64,000 nt of DNA, taken from contig BCIA01000006.1 of assembly GCA_001599815.1 (NCBI GenBank), forward strand, positions 2,358,961-2,422,960, in the 5' to 3' direction. Numbering within the stretch: position 1 is the stretch's first letter; each line of letters opens with the position of its first letter. Below the pieces are notes generated by a model. That model was not told the origin of the DNA, did not search any database, and worked only from the letters and a program-made list of their open reading frames with translations. Both the position numbers and the translations under genes were made by a program. Shown here piece after piece: positions 1 through 11,275 of the stretch. The stretch is from Furcasterigmium furcatum (Eukaryota > Ascomycota > Sordariomycetes > Glomerellales > Plectosphaerellaceae).

Positions 1-87
1 CCGGCCAATCAGCGATGTTCACATCTTCATCAAGCCTCTTCATCATCAACCAACATCGCAGACGAACAGAGAAGTGAGGCGCCTAGA

Positions 88-2675
88 ATGATGGACTCGT
101 CCATTCAAGTTGACTATACCGCAACCGGCGCCAACAGACAGACTTCTGTGGCCGACTGGAGCAGCTCCGGAGTCGTCGCCTTTGGCGCGGACTGCAACAT
201 CGCCCTCTGGTCTCCCGCTGTAAGTCATGAGAATTGCAGGGAACCTCGCGAGAAGAGCCAAGCTGACCGGCTCCGCCTAGTCACCCAAAGATGAAGGGGT
301 ATCTCTGCTGTTGAGTGGTCACAAGGAGACCGTCAAGGCAGTCAAGTTTCTGAGAGCAGGAAGTCCGAATGAGCCCGCCGTCATCGTCAGTGGTTCGGAT
401 GACAAAACCCTCAGGCTTTGGTCGGTGAGCCCCGACCTACGAAGAGCCGACTGCCTTCAGGTCATAGAAGATCATACTTCGCCCATCAACTGCATCACCG
501 TTCTCGCATCGCCCGGCCCTTCGGCCCCAACCCTCCTGGCGTCAGGAGGAGCAGATGCCACCATCAAGATTTGGTTGCTCAAGTCTGACCGCCTGGATCT
601 CCTCCAAACAATAAAACCGGCACCGAGATACTTCCCTCTCACTCTGGCACTGACGTTCCTCGATGACGATGAGGACGTCTTCGTCCTGGCGGCAGCCGGC
701 ACTCGAGACATTGTCCAGGTGTTCGTTGCTGATGGCAGAGGTGGGAGTGCATCCGACTTCCAGCTCCAGGCAACCTTGACAGGCCACGAAGGCTGGATTC
801 GCTCCCTTGACTTCACCAAAGAGAACGATGACCCCAAGGGCGATTTACTGCTTGCTTCTGCCAGCCAAGACAAGTACATCCGCCTCTGGCGCTTTCACCA
901 AGGCAAGGAGCTTCCCAACCTAGTAGCGAACTCGGATCCCTCCAGCGGCGCCTTCCTGCCAGGCAAGTCGCCTTCCAACAAAGCGCACTGGCTTCAAGCT
1001 GCGGACAAGGACTGCTCCGTCACCTTCGAGGCCCTGTTGCTGGGCCACGAGGATTGGATCTACAGCGCAAAGTGGTTCGTGCATGCAGGAGGAAAGATAC
1101 AGCTACTCTCGACCTCGGCGGATAACTCCTTGACCATGTGGGAAGCAGACCCAGCCTCTGGCATTTGGGTCAGCATGGTGCGCCTGGGCGAAATCAGCAG
1201 GGAGAAAGGTGCCACAACAGCAACTGGCAGCATTGGTGGCTTCTGGACGGGGCTGTGGTCACCTGACGGCAAATCTGTCGTCTGCCTCGGCCGGACAGGA
1301 AGTTGGAGGCGGTGGGCATACGACGAGTCGCTGGACCAGTGGAAGCCGGCGATGGCTGTGAGCGGCCACACCAAAGCCGTCACGGGAATTTCCTGGTCTA
1401 GGAATGGGGACTACCTTATGTCGACGAGCTCCGACCAGACAAGTCGTCTGCATGCCCGGTGGGAGAGGAATCAGACAAACACCTGGCATGAGATGTCACG
1501 TCCCCAAATCCACGGCTACGACCTCAACTGCATCGACACACTCGGGCCGTCGCAGTTCGTCACCGGCGCAGACGAGAAGCTGATGCGCGTCTTCAGCAAG
1601 CCTCGCGCCGTGGCTAAGCTCCTGAATCGCCTGAACGGCTCGGCAGTCGCCGACGACGTTCTCGATGTACCAGATGGTGCTAATATGCCTGTGCTTGGGC
1701 TCTCCAACAAAGCCATCGACGCCGTTGACGATGATGCCGAGGTCCAGCGTGACGACCCTTCGGGCAGCGACGCGATAGACCCTGCTTCGGTTGTGCGCAA
1801 GTCGACTCTGGACATCGATCACCCACCGTTTGAGGAGAGTCTGTCGAGACACACCCTCTGGCCAGAGGTAGAGAAGCTATATGGCCATGGATACGAAATC
1901 TCTTGCCTGGCCGTAAGTCATGACGGCAAGCTCATCGCCAGCGCATGCAAGGCGAGCTCTCTGAACCACGCCGTCATCCGTTTATTCGAAACCGAGCGCT
2001 GGACGGAGATCAAGCCGCCTCTCACGGCGCACTCCCTGACAGCGACGCGGCTGCGTTTCTCCCTCGACGACAGGTACCTCCTCAGCGTCGGCAGGGACCG
2101 GCAATGGGCAGTTTTCGAACGGGATACGGAGGACAGTACGAAATACCAGCTGCTCCAGGCTAACCCCAAGGGACACACGCGTATGATACTCGACGCTGCA
2201 TGGGCACCATTGGCAACCTCGAGAGTGTTCGCAACGGCCGGACGAGACAAGCGAGTCAGGATCTGGAGTGCGGAGACGACAGAGAAAGGAGAAGCAAAGT
2301 TCGTTCAGGCCGCGGAGATACCCTGCGACACTCCCGTCACCGCTGTAGACTTTTTGGACCAGACCGACCTAGGGGGCAGTTTGATCCTAGCCGTTGGCAC
2401 AGAGGCAGGCGTGCTCTCTGTGTACTCTCTTTCCGCAGACAGCCTGCAGGTGTCGACGGCAGCTCAAATCCCGTCACAGTAAGTTTGTTCACACTCCTCT
2501 TGGAAGAGCCAATAACTTAACAGTGTTCAGCCTGAATCTCCCCAAGACGGTTCTGCAACTCGCCTGGCGTCCCAAGGGAGAATCGGGGTCAAAATACGAG
2601 CTGGCTGTTGCAGGCGAAGACAGCTCGCTGAGGATATATCGGTTCACATCGATAGGCGGCGCTTTGGGTAGCTGA
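88..2675 (+). CDS. elp2: Elongator complex subunit Elp2 (WD40 protein)
   Basis: Scaffold subunit of the Elongator complex, which modifies wobble uridines of tRNAs; Elp2 forms two WD40 propellers in the Elp1-2-3 subcomplex. Exons are 88-219, 281-2478 and 2531-2675, giving 824 aa, close to the size of yeast and human Elp2. The N-terminus carries the family hallmark (GANRQT, then VAFGADCNIALW), and repeated GH...D...WD-type units run along the whole protein (for example SGSDDKTLRLWS, SASQDKYIRLWR, TAGRDKRVRIWS). The second intron (GTAAGT to TTCAG) restores the frame into LNLPKTVLQLAW and a last blade. Two adjacent ATGs open the frame; the first is used. Only 87 bases of upstream DNA are in the window. 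Confidence 0.95.
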
Positions 2676-2968
2676 TGAAGTCGCAATGCCCAATGCCGGC
2701 AGGCAGGCAATCTATTATCGTATGAGCCATGATATTAGACAGCCTCGGCTGATATTGCCCTGCCCATGCTATTTATCGTCCCAGTCGCTCGTGCCATGTA
2801 GTGAAACCCAACGCCATGATAGCCGGACCCTCGCGGAGAGCCCGGATGTAAAAACGCCGCAACATGCGTAAGAAGCCAGCCCCTCGGCTTTCGTAGTCGC
2901 CCGCCCTTATTAGTATTACAAGCCGACCTCATATATACCCCTTCGTCGTTATGTCCAGCGCGAAGCGT

Positions 2969-3423
2969 TCACAGCTCCTTCACAACCGTCTCTGTCGTCT
3001 CCATCACCACGCTCGTTGCGCTGGTGGTATGCGACAGGGCGTGGTCCACGGCTTCCTTCGTCAGCTCGACGACGTCCACGTTCTCGCCGAGGATGTAGAA
3101 CCACGCGCGGCCGGCAATGAAGGCGATGTGCTGGGGAAGGTAGAGCGCGGTCGCGATGAAGGTAAGTCCGGCGAGAAGGAAGAGGAGGGTGTCTGCCAGC
3201 AGTTACGTCAGTCTCCATTCCGCGCGGCAGGTGGGATTTAAGCAACGCCTTTCCGTCCTGGAAAAGGGGGTCGTCCAGCTTGGGGGAAGAACGGGAAGCG
3301 CGGCGCGGCACACGTACAGAAGATGAACTTCTCCCAGGGCGTAAAGATGTACACGCAGAAGGTGACCTCGAACTGGTACTTCTTGCGGTGCAGCCAGTTG
3401 CCGAAAGCCGAGATGAAAGCCAT
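2969..3423 (-). CDS. Serine palmitoyltransferase small subunit-like protein
   Basis: Small ER membrane protein that activates serine palmitoyltransferase, the first step of sphingolipid synthesis. Exons are 3318-3423 and 2969-3192 (intron GTACGT to GGCAG), giving 109 aa. The N-terminal half has the ssSPT signature: W, KKYQFEVT, then TPWEKFIF just before a hydrophobic helix (TLLFLLAGLTFIATALYLPQH). This matches the layout of the human SPTSSA/SPTSSB family (W-Y-Y...EPWE...membrane segment). The C-terminal tail of about 45 residues is longer than in animals, as in other filamentous fungi. It is transcribed divergently from the downstream release-factor-like gene. The family assignment rests on the motif and size; no activity can be read from the sequence. 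Confidence 0.8.
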
Positions 3424-4188
3424 GGTGTTGGATTCAAGGTTCGAGATTCAGATGGAGGTGGATGGATGATGGTCTTGACGATGTCGGCGCCTTCGCTATT
3501 TGTTCGCGTCTGGAATCAATTCTCCGCTCGTGCCGTATCTCAGGTTGATCTCGCAATTAGAAAGGCGTTATTCGTCAAAGTGCGTCGGGTTTCTTCGATT
3601 CAATTGCTGCCTCGGAGTCGACGGGATTTCTGGTCCCTCCAAATTACCATCACGTGAGTATTGTGGTCCGTGCATCCAGCTCAGGGGGGAGGAAGGTCAC
3701 CACAACATCTTTGGATGTGTTCTGGGCCAGCGAGCTGCTTCATAATTACATGACTGCAGGACCTGATCTGCCTCTAAGCCATCATCTAGTCTCTCTTTTC
3801 ATATATGTGTTGTTTCAAGAAACGTCACGGCAACAACAATATATCCTGGCCAGTTCCCAACCCAAGCTTGGCTCGGTGCCTGAACACTGTAATAGACTGT
3901 ATCTACTTCTCAATCGCCAGTGGAAACTATAGCATGTAATTTACCGAGCGCCTCAAATAATCAGAAGTCTTCTCAGGAGCCTTGTTGAGAGCAATCGTGA
4001 CCGTAGACGTGGAGTCCCGATGTTGTAGCAGAACCGACTGATCCGTGGCTTGGTGTGGCGCACAGCGGTAGGCCTGTGGCTGGCACATTCTACCCCTTAT
4101 CTTATCATCCGTCATCACGCCTCCAGCCAGACATCCAGCTTGACCTTCGCGACAGCTCGTCGAGAATGGCTAGACACTTGCGGGCACA
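3424..4188. other. Divergent intergenic region
   Basis: Separates the start of the SPT small subunit gene (minus) from that of the mitochondrial release-factor-like gene (plus), so it must hold both promoters and leaders. No coding sequence with family resemblance, RNA gene or repeat was seen on either strand. Confidence 0.6.
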
Positions 4189-4793
4189 ATGCTTCCCTTC
4201 CGTCCCCTCCTCAGAAATGGTCGATCTCTCAATGCTCTGAACATACTCTCCCCCGGGCAGCCCATCCGGGCCTTCGCCATCACCGCCCCGTCGCTGCGCC
4301 AGCAGATGCCCCCGCGCCCCAAGCCGCCTCCGGAAGAAGAGATCGAAGAGTCCTACCTCAAGGGCAGCGGGCCGGGTGGCCAGAAGATCGTGAGAAATAG
4401 GCCTCTGTCACTAGCCCACCAGCATGACTTCTGCTAACTTTCCCTCCACAGAACAAGACAAGCTCCGCCGTCCAGCTCAAGCACATCCCCACCGGCATCG
4501 TTGTCAAGTCGCAGGCGACGCGCTCCCGCACCGAAAACCGCAAGATTGCACGTAGCCTGTTGGCCGAGAGGCTCGACAACCTGTACAATGGCGACGAGAG
4601 CCGCTCGGCGATCGTCGGGGAGGCAAAGAAAAAGAAGGCTGCAAGCGCGGCCAAGAAGAGCCGGAGGAAGTACAAGAAGCTAGACGAGGCGGCGCAAAAG
4701 ACACAAGAGACTCGGTCGCAAGACATCACCACAGAGGAGAACAACAAGCAGCCAGAGGAGGAGAGCAACGAGCAGAAGCCCGCATCAGCGTAA
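4189..4793 (+). CDS. Mitochondrial release-factor-like GGQ protein (MTRFR/Rso55 family)
   Basis: Small class-I release-factor relative expected to act on stalled mitochondrial ribosomes by hydrolysing peptidyl-tRNA. Exons are 4189-4389 and 4452-4793, giving 180 aa. The first 40 residues are basic and Ser/Leu-rich with no acidic residues, fitting a mitochondrial presequence. Then follow EEIEESYLKGSGPGGQKI and NKTSSAVQL, the GGQ domain signature, with GGQ immediately before the splice junction. The C-terminal half is strongly basic (KKKKAASAAKKSRRKYKK), typical of the ribosome-binding tail of ICT1 and C12orf65-type proteins. The codon-recognition domains of full release factors are absent, which separates it from mtRF1. 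ICT1 is less likely because the length and tail match MTRFR/Rso55 better. Confidence 0.88.
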
Positions 4794-5216
4794 TCTAAAT
4801 TTCATATACCCGAAAGCATCATGCCCCCCTGACAAACTCGGAGACAATTGTGCGGCAGTGAACTGGCCATTCCATACTGAATAAGGGGCTCAAAAGCAAA
4901 GTGTATTGGTCGATCAACCTCGGGAGACGTGCACCCCTAACCGTGCACAACGCACCCTACTACAGAACAAAGACCATAAGGTCTGGCAGAAACGTCGAGC
5001 CCAACCTTTTGACCGTGTCAAAAACTTTTCGTAGATGCGAGACCTGACTAGAATACGAGGGTAGTTCCCCTTCCCTTGTACCGGTCGCGACCTCCGTGGA
5101 ATCGGCGTGGTTTCCTGGACGGATGATGGCGCAAGAGTTCGGCGCGCAGTGCTGGCAACCAGACGTCAGCGGTTGTCGGCGCAGGCGGCATTGCATGACT
5201 GTGGCAAATACACACC
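4794..5216. other. Convergent 3' region between release-factor-like gene and actin
   Basis: Holds the 3' ends of two convergent genes. A short inverted arrangement GTGCAC-ccctaacc-GTGCAC lies at 4929-4948 and could form a small hairpin. Nothing else was recognised. Confidence 0.5.
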
Positions 5217-5265
5217 TTAGAAGCACTTGCGGTGAACGATCGAAGGACCGCTCTCGTCGTACTCC

Positions 5266-5297
<32 letters not shown>

Positions 5298-6850
5298 CAG
5301 GGAGGCCAGAATGGAACCACCGATCCAGACAGAGTACTTGCGCTCGGGGGGAGCAATGATCTTGACCTTCATGGAAGAGGGAGCAAGAGCAGTGATCTCC
5401 TTCTGCATACGGTCGGACAGACCGGGGTACATGGTGGTACCACCAGACTAGGCGGGGGTCAGCGTTCTGTGGCCGGGAGTGCGATTCCTGGTGGGAGCAA
5501 AAAACATACCATGACAATGTTGCCGTACAGATCCTTACGGACATCGACGTCACACTTCATGATGGAGTTGAAAGTGGTGACGTGGATGCCGCCGGACTCG
5601 AGACCCAGGACGGAAGGCTGGAACAGAGCCTCGGGGGCACGGAAGCGCTCGTTACCGATAGTGATGACCTGACCGTCGGGAAGCTCGTAGGACTTCTCCA
5701 GGCTGGAGCTCTGGGCGGCAGTCTGGATCTCCTGCTCGAAGTCGAGGGCGACGTAGCAGAGCTTCTCCTTGATGTCACGAACGATTTCACGCTCGGCGGT
5801 GGTGGAGAAGGTGTAGCCGCGCTCGGCGAGGATCTTCATCAGGTAGTCGGTAAGGTCACGGCCGGCCATGTCGACACGGGCAATGGCGTGGGGCAGGGCG
5901 AAACCCTCGTAGATGGGGACAACGTGGGTGACGCCGTCACCGGAGTCGAGGACGATACCGGTGGTACGGCCGGAGGCGTACAGGGAGAGGACGGCCTGGA
6001 TAGAGACGTAGAAGGCGGGGGCGTTGAACGTCTCGAAGACAATCTGGGTCATCTTCTCACGGTTGGACTTGGGGTTGATGGGGGCCTCAGTCAGGAGGAC
6101 GGGGTGCTCCTCAGGGGCGACACGGAGCTCGTTGTAGAAGGTGTGGTGCCAGATCTTCTCCATGTCGTCCCAGTTGGTAACGACACCGTGCTCGATAGGG
6201 TAGCGCAGGGTAAGGATACCACGCTTGGACTGAGCCTCATCACCGACGTAGGAGTCCTTCTGGCCCATACCGATCATGATACTGCGGGGACGTTAGGCGC
6301 TGACTTTTGGCGAGGTCGGACGACCGGCCTGCTCAAGGGGATGGAACATACCCATGGTGACGGGGACGACCGACAATGGAGGCTTTCGGGGGGGTCAGCG
6401 TCGGTTGTCTCGAGAGGCTTGCCCGCGTTGCTTGATGCCATACCGGGCTGGCGGAGAGGACGGGAGGGACTTACGGAAAACGGCACGGGGCGCATCGTCA
6501 CCGGCGAAACCGGCCTTGCACATACCCGATCTGCGGCGTGGTCAGTCTGAATGGTCCTCAAGCCCCAAAACCGAGTATCCCGAAAGCATTGCGCTCGTGG
6601 CCCGACCATCCGACGGTGTCCGTGTATCCCGTCGGGTGGTGGGTGACGCCAGAGGGGGGCAAGGCGGAGAAGGTCGGTGAGGCCAGCAAGCGGAGAGGTG
6701 CTTACCCATTGTCGATGACGAGGGCGGCAACCTCCTCTGCGAAGAAAAGAAGAGTCAGCGGTGATGCTGGCAAGGCGGGATCCCATGCGTGATGCGACGC
6801 GCGATGGACTGGCGGCGGATGGGATCGGGCAGCGATAACCTACCTTCCAT
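5217..6850 (-). CDS. act1: Actin
   Basis: The single conventional actin of the cytoskeleton. Six exons: 6844-6850, 6706-6736, 6475-6530, 6352-6382, 5510-6281 and 5217-5447, together exactly 375 aa. The first exon is only 7 nt (ATGGAAG), and the next three are 31, 56 and 31 nt. The reading frame gives the invariant blocks EEVAALVIDNGSGMCKAGF, GDDAPRAVFPSIVGRPRH, GQKDSYVGDEAQSKRG, LLTEAPINPK, VLDSGDGVTHVVPIYEG and the terminal KQEYDESGPSIVHRKCF. The 5'-clustered introns are the usual filamentous-ascomycete pattern, and this variable-intron area is the one commonly used for species barcoding. All splice junctions are GT-AG and every phase agrees. The upstream strand is pyrimidine-rich, as expected for a highly expressed fungal gene. 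Confidence 0.98.
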
Positions 6851-8870
6851 TGTGAATTACGTAGTGTTGGGGAAAGGACTCGACGTGGTCAGAAGGATAG
6901 CTCGAAAGCGATAAATACAGCTCGGGCGATACGGGGACCGGACGAGCGATGTGGATGGAAGAGGGTAGAAGTCTGTGAAGCTGCAAAGAACTGCAAGAGA
7001 CTTCTGTTGTTGGAGGATGGAAGGAGGTTGTGGTCAGGGGGGAGAGAGAGTTGGAGGTTGAGGTTAAAGTGGGAAGGTTGGTTTATGGGGAAGGGGCAGA
7101 GTTGACGTTGGCAAGACCTGACGGCAAGGGGGGGGAGAGGATGGGCGGAGGGGGAAAAGGGAAAGTGCGAGATGAGTGGGCAGGAGCCACACGAGCAGCG
7201 CCGGGGCGGTATACCAAGTGGTCAGCGCGCTCTGGGAGGCCTAATCCGCCCCCCTACGACGCCCGAGAGAGTGTTGCCCGTTGCCCGCTGGGAGATGCAG
7301 GCAGACAGAGAAACCCGACTTGTGGGTGCAAATGCTGGGGTGGGGAGGGCGAGACCACAGCGAATACGTCGTGGGAGCAACGGGAATCCTTGCCGCTTTA
7401 GCCGGAACCTGGAAATGTCCTAGGCATCTGGTCTCAGCGGCCCGTGCTGTGCTGAAATCTGGTGGGGCACCCAAATCACTGCCCCCACATCGCAGCACAT
7501 GTGTTTGGCTTTCCAGTGGCTGGGCTCTTCTACCTGACATGTTTCACCCATCGTCCACCTGCTTGCACGCGAGTGTCGACACGTCGACGACATTGCTTCG
7601 GGAGGCTGCAAGACTTCACTCAGGCATTCCCATCATCACGAGGCTGGGCATGACACGTCCCGTGCCCTACCATGCTGGTTTCTCTGAACGGATTCTTGCC
7701 ACAGCTTGCGCATGATACCGGCGGTCCGTCAGCACACGTAAAGGCCGCGTGGACGACTACCGCAAACGACGCCTCAGTTCTATCTCTTCGCCGGCCATAA
7801 TTATGCTGCCTTGAGACGACATTCAGGCCGAAGGGTTCCATCACTGGTGCTTCGAGGGCTTGGCAAATTTCGATACCCGCTGTTCCAACACCTCGGGACC
7901 TTCTGATCTCTCTTCCCCGAATCAAGCATCAGGAAACCACTCTAGAGGACCTCTGCTTGCGAACAGCTTACGCACACCAGGCATCAGGAGCCCTCGATGT
8001 TTCCAGCTGCCTTCTGGAACGAGTCTATTTCGGGACCCAGCCGACGCATGCAATCTTCCGTATGGGGGCTCCCGAGTGGGCTGCTCTGGGCTGCAGGCAC
8101 CATGAATGATACATACCGCCTTGCATCAAGCTCAAACTTGACATCTGGGTATTCCACTGCCTAACTAGGCAACGGGTGACATGGCCAACAAGTCCGGACG
8201 GGGAGGCGGTTCTTACTACGCGGACGACTGGGACTACGCCAGAGATGGCGACCCCATCGCAAAAGCCGCGCATCGTGGCTGTGTCCGTTGGACGACATCA
8301 CGTCACGCCGCAGGCCCTGAATGCACGCCAGGCTATCTGTGAGATCTTAGACTTGGTACAGCCATGGCCACAAGCCAATGAACGGGCTGAGTGACCTCTG
8401 CAAGGCAGCCTTGTTCCAGACAGCATCCCTCTGTGTTGGACGATGGAACGCTGGGTGCCTGTCTCACGTCTTCCAAGGCTAGGACTTGGTCGGAGGCCAA
8501 GCCTTAAAGCGGCAGTGAGGGGCATCTCAATATTCACCTCGCTCCAGCAGTGGTGGGGCAACAGCTCAGTAATTCACCGATTCTTTCGCCAGCCACCCTG
8601 CTTCTTATCATCTCTTGCCCTGCCGTGCCTTGGTCCCTCGAGAGCAGGCAGATCGAGCTCGGATCGGATATCTTTCGGCTCTGCTCTCACTATCAAGACA
8701 GATTTCGAGGCCAGAAGGACCACGAGGGGATCGGATCAAGCTCCGATAGCTTCAAGTCTCGGCCGTCGAAAGGGTTACGCTCGTGGTCCAAGCTCCCTCC
8801 CACCCCCTTTTCTTCAAGGACAAGGGCCGGCTCTCACGTGAGATCTGCGCTAGACCAAATCCGCCCTAGA
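6851..8870. promoter_or_regulatory. Long divergent promoter region between actin and fes1
   Basis: The intergenic region runs from 6851 to 9172. Read on the actin strand, 6960-7175 is C/T-rich (the plus strand is GGAGG/GAGAGAG-rich), a common property of leaders and core promoters of strongly expressed fungal genes. No convincing open reading frame, tRNA or repeat was found. The fes1-proximal control elements are listed separately. Confidence 0.45.
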
Positions 8871-8873
8871 GAT

Positions 8874-8891
8874 TTCTTGAAGGTTCCAGAA
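8874..8891 (+). promoter_or_regulatory. Perfect four-unit heat-shock element upstream of fes1
   Basis: The sequence TTCttGAAggTTCcaGAA contains four perfectly alternating nGAAn/nTTCn modules, the consensus binding site of the heat-shock factor Hsf1. It ends 281 nt before the fes1 start codon. A further GAAaaTTC pair lies at 8951-8958. Since Fes1 serves Hsp70, heat induction is the natural reading. Confidence 0.8.
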
Positions 8892-8942
8892 AAGGCATCG
8901 TCTTGGCGGAAGACTTCAGTCGATGGAAAGCGGCGACCCTGA

Positions 8943-8950
8943 ATATAAGT
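8943..8950 (+). promoter_or_regulatory. Candidate TATA box of fes1
   Basis: ATATAAGT lies 52 nt downstream of the heat-shock element and about 223 nt before the fes1 ATG, next to the GAAaaTTC pair. Assigned by position and sequence only. Confidence 0.45.
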
Positions 8951-9172
8951 GAAAATTCGCCTGAGTTCATCAGACTCGATCCTTGTGACGCTGCATATCT
9001 CTGTCTACCCTGAGCCGGAAAGTCGAAGGTTTCACACAACGACACTGCAGCCATTTGAAGCGATTGACTTTTTTGGTCTCCCCAATCACCCTCCCACAGC
9101 CTCTCAAGTGACTTCTGTCGCACTCCATCATCACTTCAACTACCTGCCTTACACAACCACACAAACTCCACA

Positions 9173-9817
9173 ATGTCAAACCAAAAGGGCCTCAACGATC
9201 TCCTCAAATGGAGCATCGAGAACCAGGATGTCGGCACCAAGGATGGCGAGACCTCCGCCCCCCGCGGCGCCACCTCCGGCCTCACCCCCGAGGCCATGGC
9301 CGCCCTCTTCGGCGGTCCCTCGGACGCCGACCTCATGCGCATGTCCATGGAGGCGATTCACGACCCCGAGGTCACCCTCGAGCACAAGCTCGTGGCCTTT
9401 GACAACTTCGAGCAGCTCATCGAGTCCCTCGACAACGCCAACAACTTGGCCAGCCTCTCCCTCTGGACCCCGCTCCTCGACTGCCTCGCCCACGACGAGC
9501 ACGACATGCGCCGCATGGCCGCCTGGTGCGTCGGCACCGCCGTCCAGAACAACCAGCCCTCCCAGGAGCGCCTGCTCGCCATGGGGGGCGTCCCCAAGCT
9601 CATCAGCCTGGCTCTCAAGGACGGCGAGAAGGAGGCGGTGCGCCGCAAGGCCATCTATGCCCTCAGCTCGGCGGTGAGGAATTATCAGCCCTCCATGGAC
9701 GCGTGTATCGAGGAGCTGGCGAAGGTGGGCCATGCGGACGGCAAGGTCGATGCGGAGGACATGGATGCCGTGGATGTTATCATGAACGGTCTGAAGGCCA
9801 AGGTCCAGACGCCATGA
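9173..9817 (+). CDS. fes1: Hsp70 nucleotide exchange factor Fes1
   Basis: Cytosolic armadillo-type protein (HspBP1/Fes1 family) that triggers ADP release from Hsp70 and promotes release of misfolded clients for degradation. Intronless, 214 aa, the usual size for fungal Fes1. The N-terminal segment NDLLKWSIENQD is the family signature. It is followed by an Ala/Pro-rich linker and armadillo helices (LVAFDNFEQLIESLDNANNL, HDMRRMAAWCVGTAVQNN, LLAMGGVPKLISLAL, VRRKAIYALSSAVRNY). The start codon sits in caATGtc directly before MSNQKGLNDLL, which agrees with the conserved start. A perfect heat-shock element upstream supports stress regulation. Confidence 0.95.
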   Translation: MSNQKGLNDLLKWSIENQDVGTKDGETSAPRGATSGLTPEAMAALFGGPSDADLMRMSMEAIHDPEVTLEHKLVAFDNFEQLIESLDNANNLASLSLWTPLLDCLAHDEHDMRRMAAWCVGTAVQNNQPSQERLLAMGGVPKLISLALKDGEKEAVRRKAIYALSSAVRNYQPSMDACIEELAKVGHADGKVDAEDMDAVDVIMNGLKAKVQTP

Positions 9818-10108
9818 GCGGAGAGGGAAAGGCCAGCATCTCGGGAAAATGGACTAGAAAAATCGGATTTGGTCACATGGGAGGCGTTTGGGTGGTATTA
9901 TGATGACTATTGAGGCTCGTTCCACATCCGAGCTATGCGTTCTGACGAATACAATGGGTTCACGACAAACATACTACTTATTGATGATCCATGTGTGTCT
10001 TTTAAATGCCTGGTGGTACATTTTCTTTACAGATTTCTACGACTAGTTGTTATACAGGGGTTCCGTCCACTCGCCACGGGAGCTCCCGGCGTCCTCGAGG
10101 CATGACGC

Positions 10109-11275
10109 TTAGAAGTCCTTGACCTTGCCGTAGAAGGGGAACCCAAGGGACTGGAACAGGAGACGGGCGTGCCTGTCAGACGTGGCCGTTGTCTGGATGT
10201 AGATGCGGCATCCGGGAATGTGCTGGGCGACAAAGTCAGCATCAGACTCAATGTCCCTATCGGAAGACAGAACTCACCTTGGCAGGGTACATGTCAAAGT
10301 TAACAGAAATCTCGGGGAACCACGACATGTCATCGGGCCGTAGGCCCAGGGCCAGGTTTCCGTTGCTGTCGCCCGTCGACGCCTTGAGGCCGGGCCAGTC
10401 CTTGATTTTCGGCAGCACGATGTTGACGAGCTTGTCGACGAACTCGTACGCCTGGTTGCCGTACATGGTGGCCTTGGCGCCGGCGCGGTCGCCCTCCCTG
10501 AGCTTCCACTGCGAGACGCTCTCCTTGACCTTGATCGTTGTCGGGGTGACGCCGGTGATGGCTTGGATGGCCGCGCGGGTGATGGGCATGAGCTGGGGGT
10601 TGCGCCCAGCCAGGGGCACAAAGGCGCTGACGGAGACGGCAGTGATCTCGGGAATGCTGCGGAAGGTGATGTCCTTCTCGAGCAGGTCGAGACTCGAAGA
10701 GCCTCTGGGGCCGCGGAGGGGACGGTTCTTGTGGTAGGGCGATGAGTCGTCCCACTGGCGTAACCGCTCGCGGGGAGGGGAGTCGGGGGTGCCGGGGATC
10801 CTGTGGAAGTAGCCGAGGGTCATGAGGTCGGCGGAGATGGTGGAGTCGTAGGTCTGCCTCATGCGAGGGAGGTTGAAGGGGCCGGGGACGAAGTTTCGTG
10901 CCGTCGGGTCGGACGAGGGGGGGGACTGGATGGGATGGAGCGGACCGCGGTCGTACTTGGGAGGATGGTACTGGAAACTGGGACTGTCAGCTCGCGAGCC
11001 TCGACACAGCTACGCCGGGAGTGCGCATACCGCTTTCCAGGAAGCTGCTGCTGCCTGTCGGCGAGCCGCTTCGCTGTGTCGAAGGACTTGACGGTGGCCT
11101 CATCGGGGCCAGGCGTGGTGAAGGACGAGTCGGACTCGAGGTCAGAGACAGAAGAAGGAGCGCCAGCAGCTTCTGAGGAGGCCCATCTTCTCGGGACTGC
11201 AGTGACGGGCATCCATTGTGCGCGCCTCGATACCACGGCGCGGGTCGCCCGTGTTCCTTCTCTCAATGTCGCCAT
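10109..11275 (-). CDS. mrpl7: Mitochondrial large-subunit ribosomal protein uL5m (MRPL7)
   Basis: Component of the mitochondrial large ribosomal subunit, contacting 5S-equivalent regions and the tRNA. Exons are 11031-11275, 10278-10983 and 10109-10222, giving 354 aa. The first 50 residues are Arg/Ser/Ala-rich without acidic residues up to the ASSEAAG segment, consistent with a matrix presequence. The L5 fold follows: DITFRSIPEITAVSVSAFVPLA, the L5 block PQLMPITRAAIQAITG with VKESVSQWKLREGDRAGAKATMYG, and YEFVDKLVNIVLPKIKDWPGL. The last exon, HIPGCRIYIQTTATSDRHARLL, completes the C-terminal L5 domain. The first intron is only 47 nt, close to the lower limit for fungi. An upstream in-frame ATG at 11308 exists, but MATLREG at 11275 is preferred for its targeting-like start. 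Confidence 0.88.

Noticed and set aside
5582..6550. 322-codon plus-strand frame opposite actin
   Set aside because: It is the antisense of actin exons, kept open by strong codon bias; the minus strand encodes the full actin.
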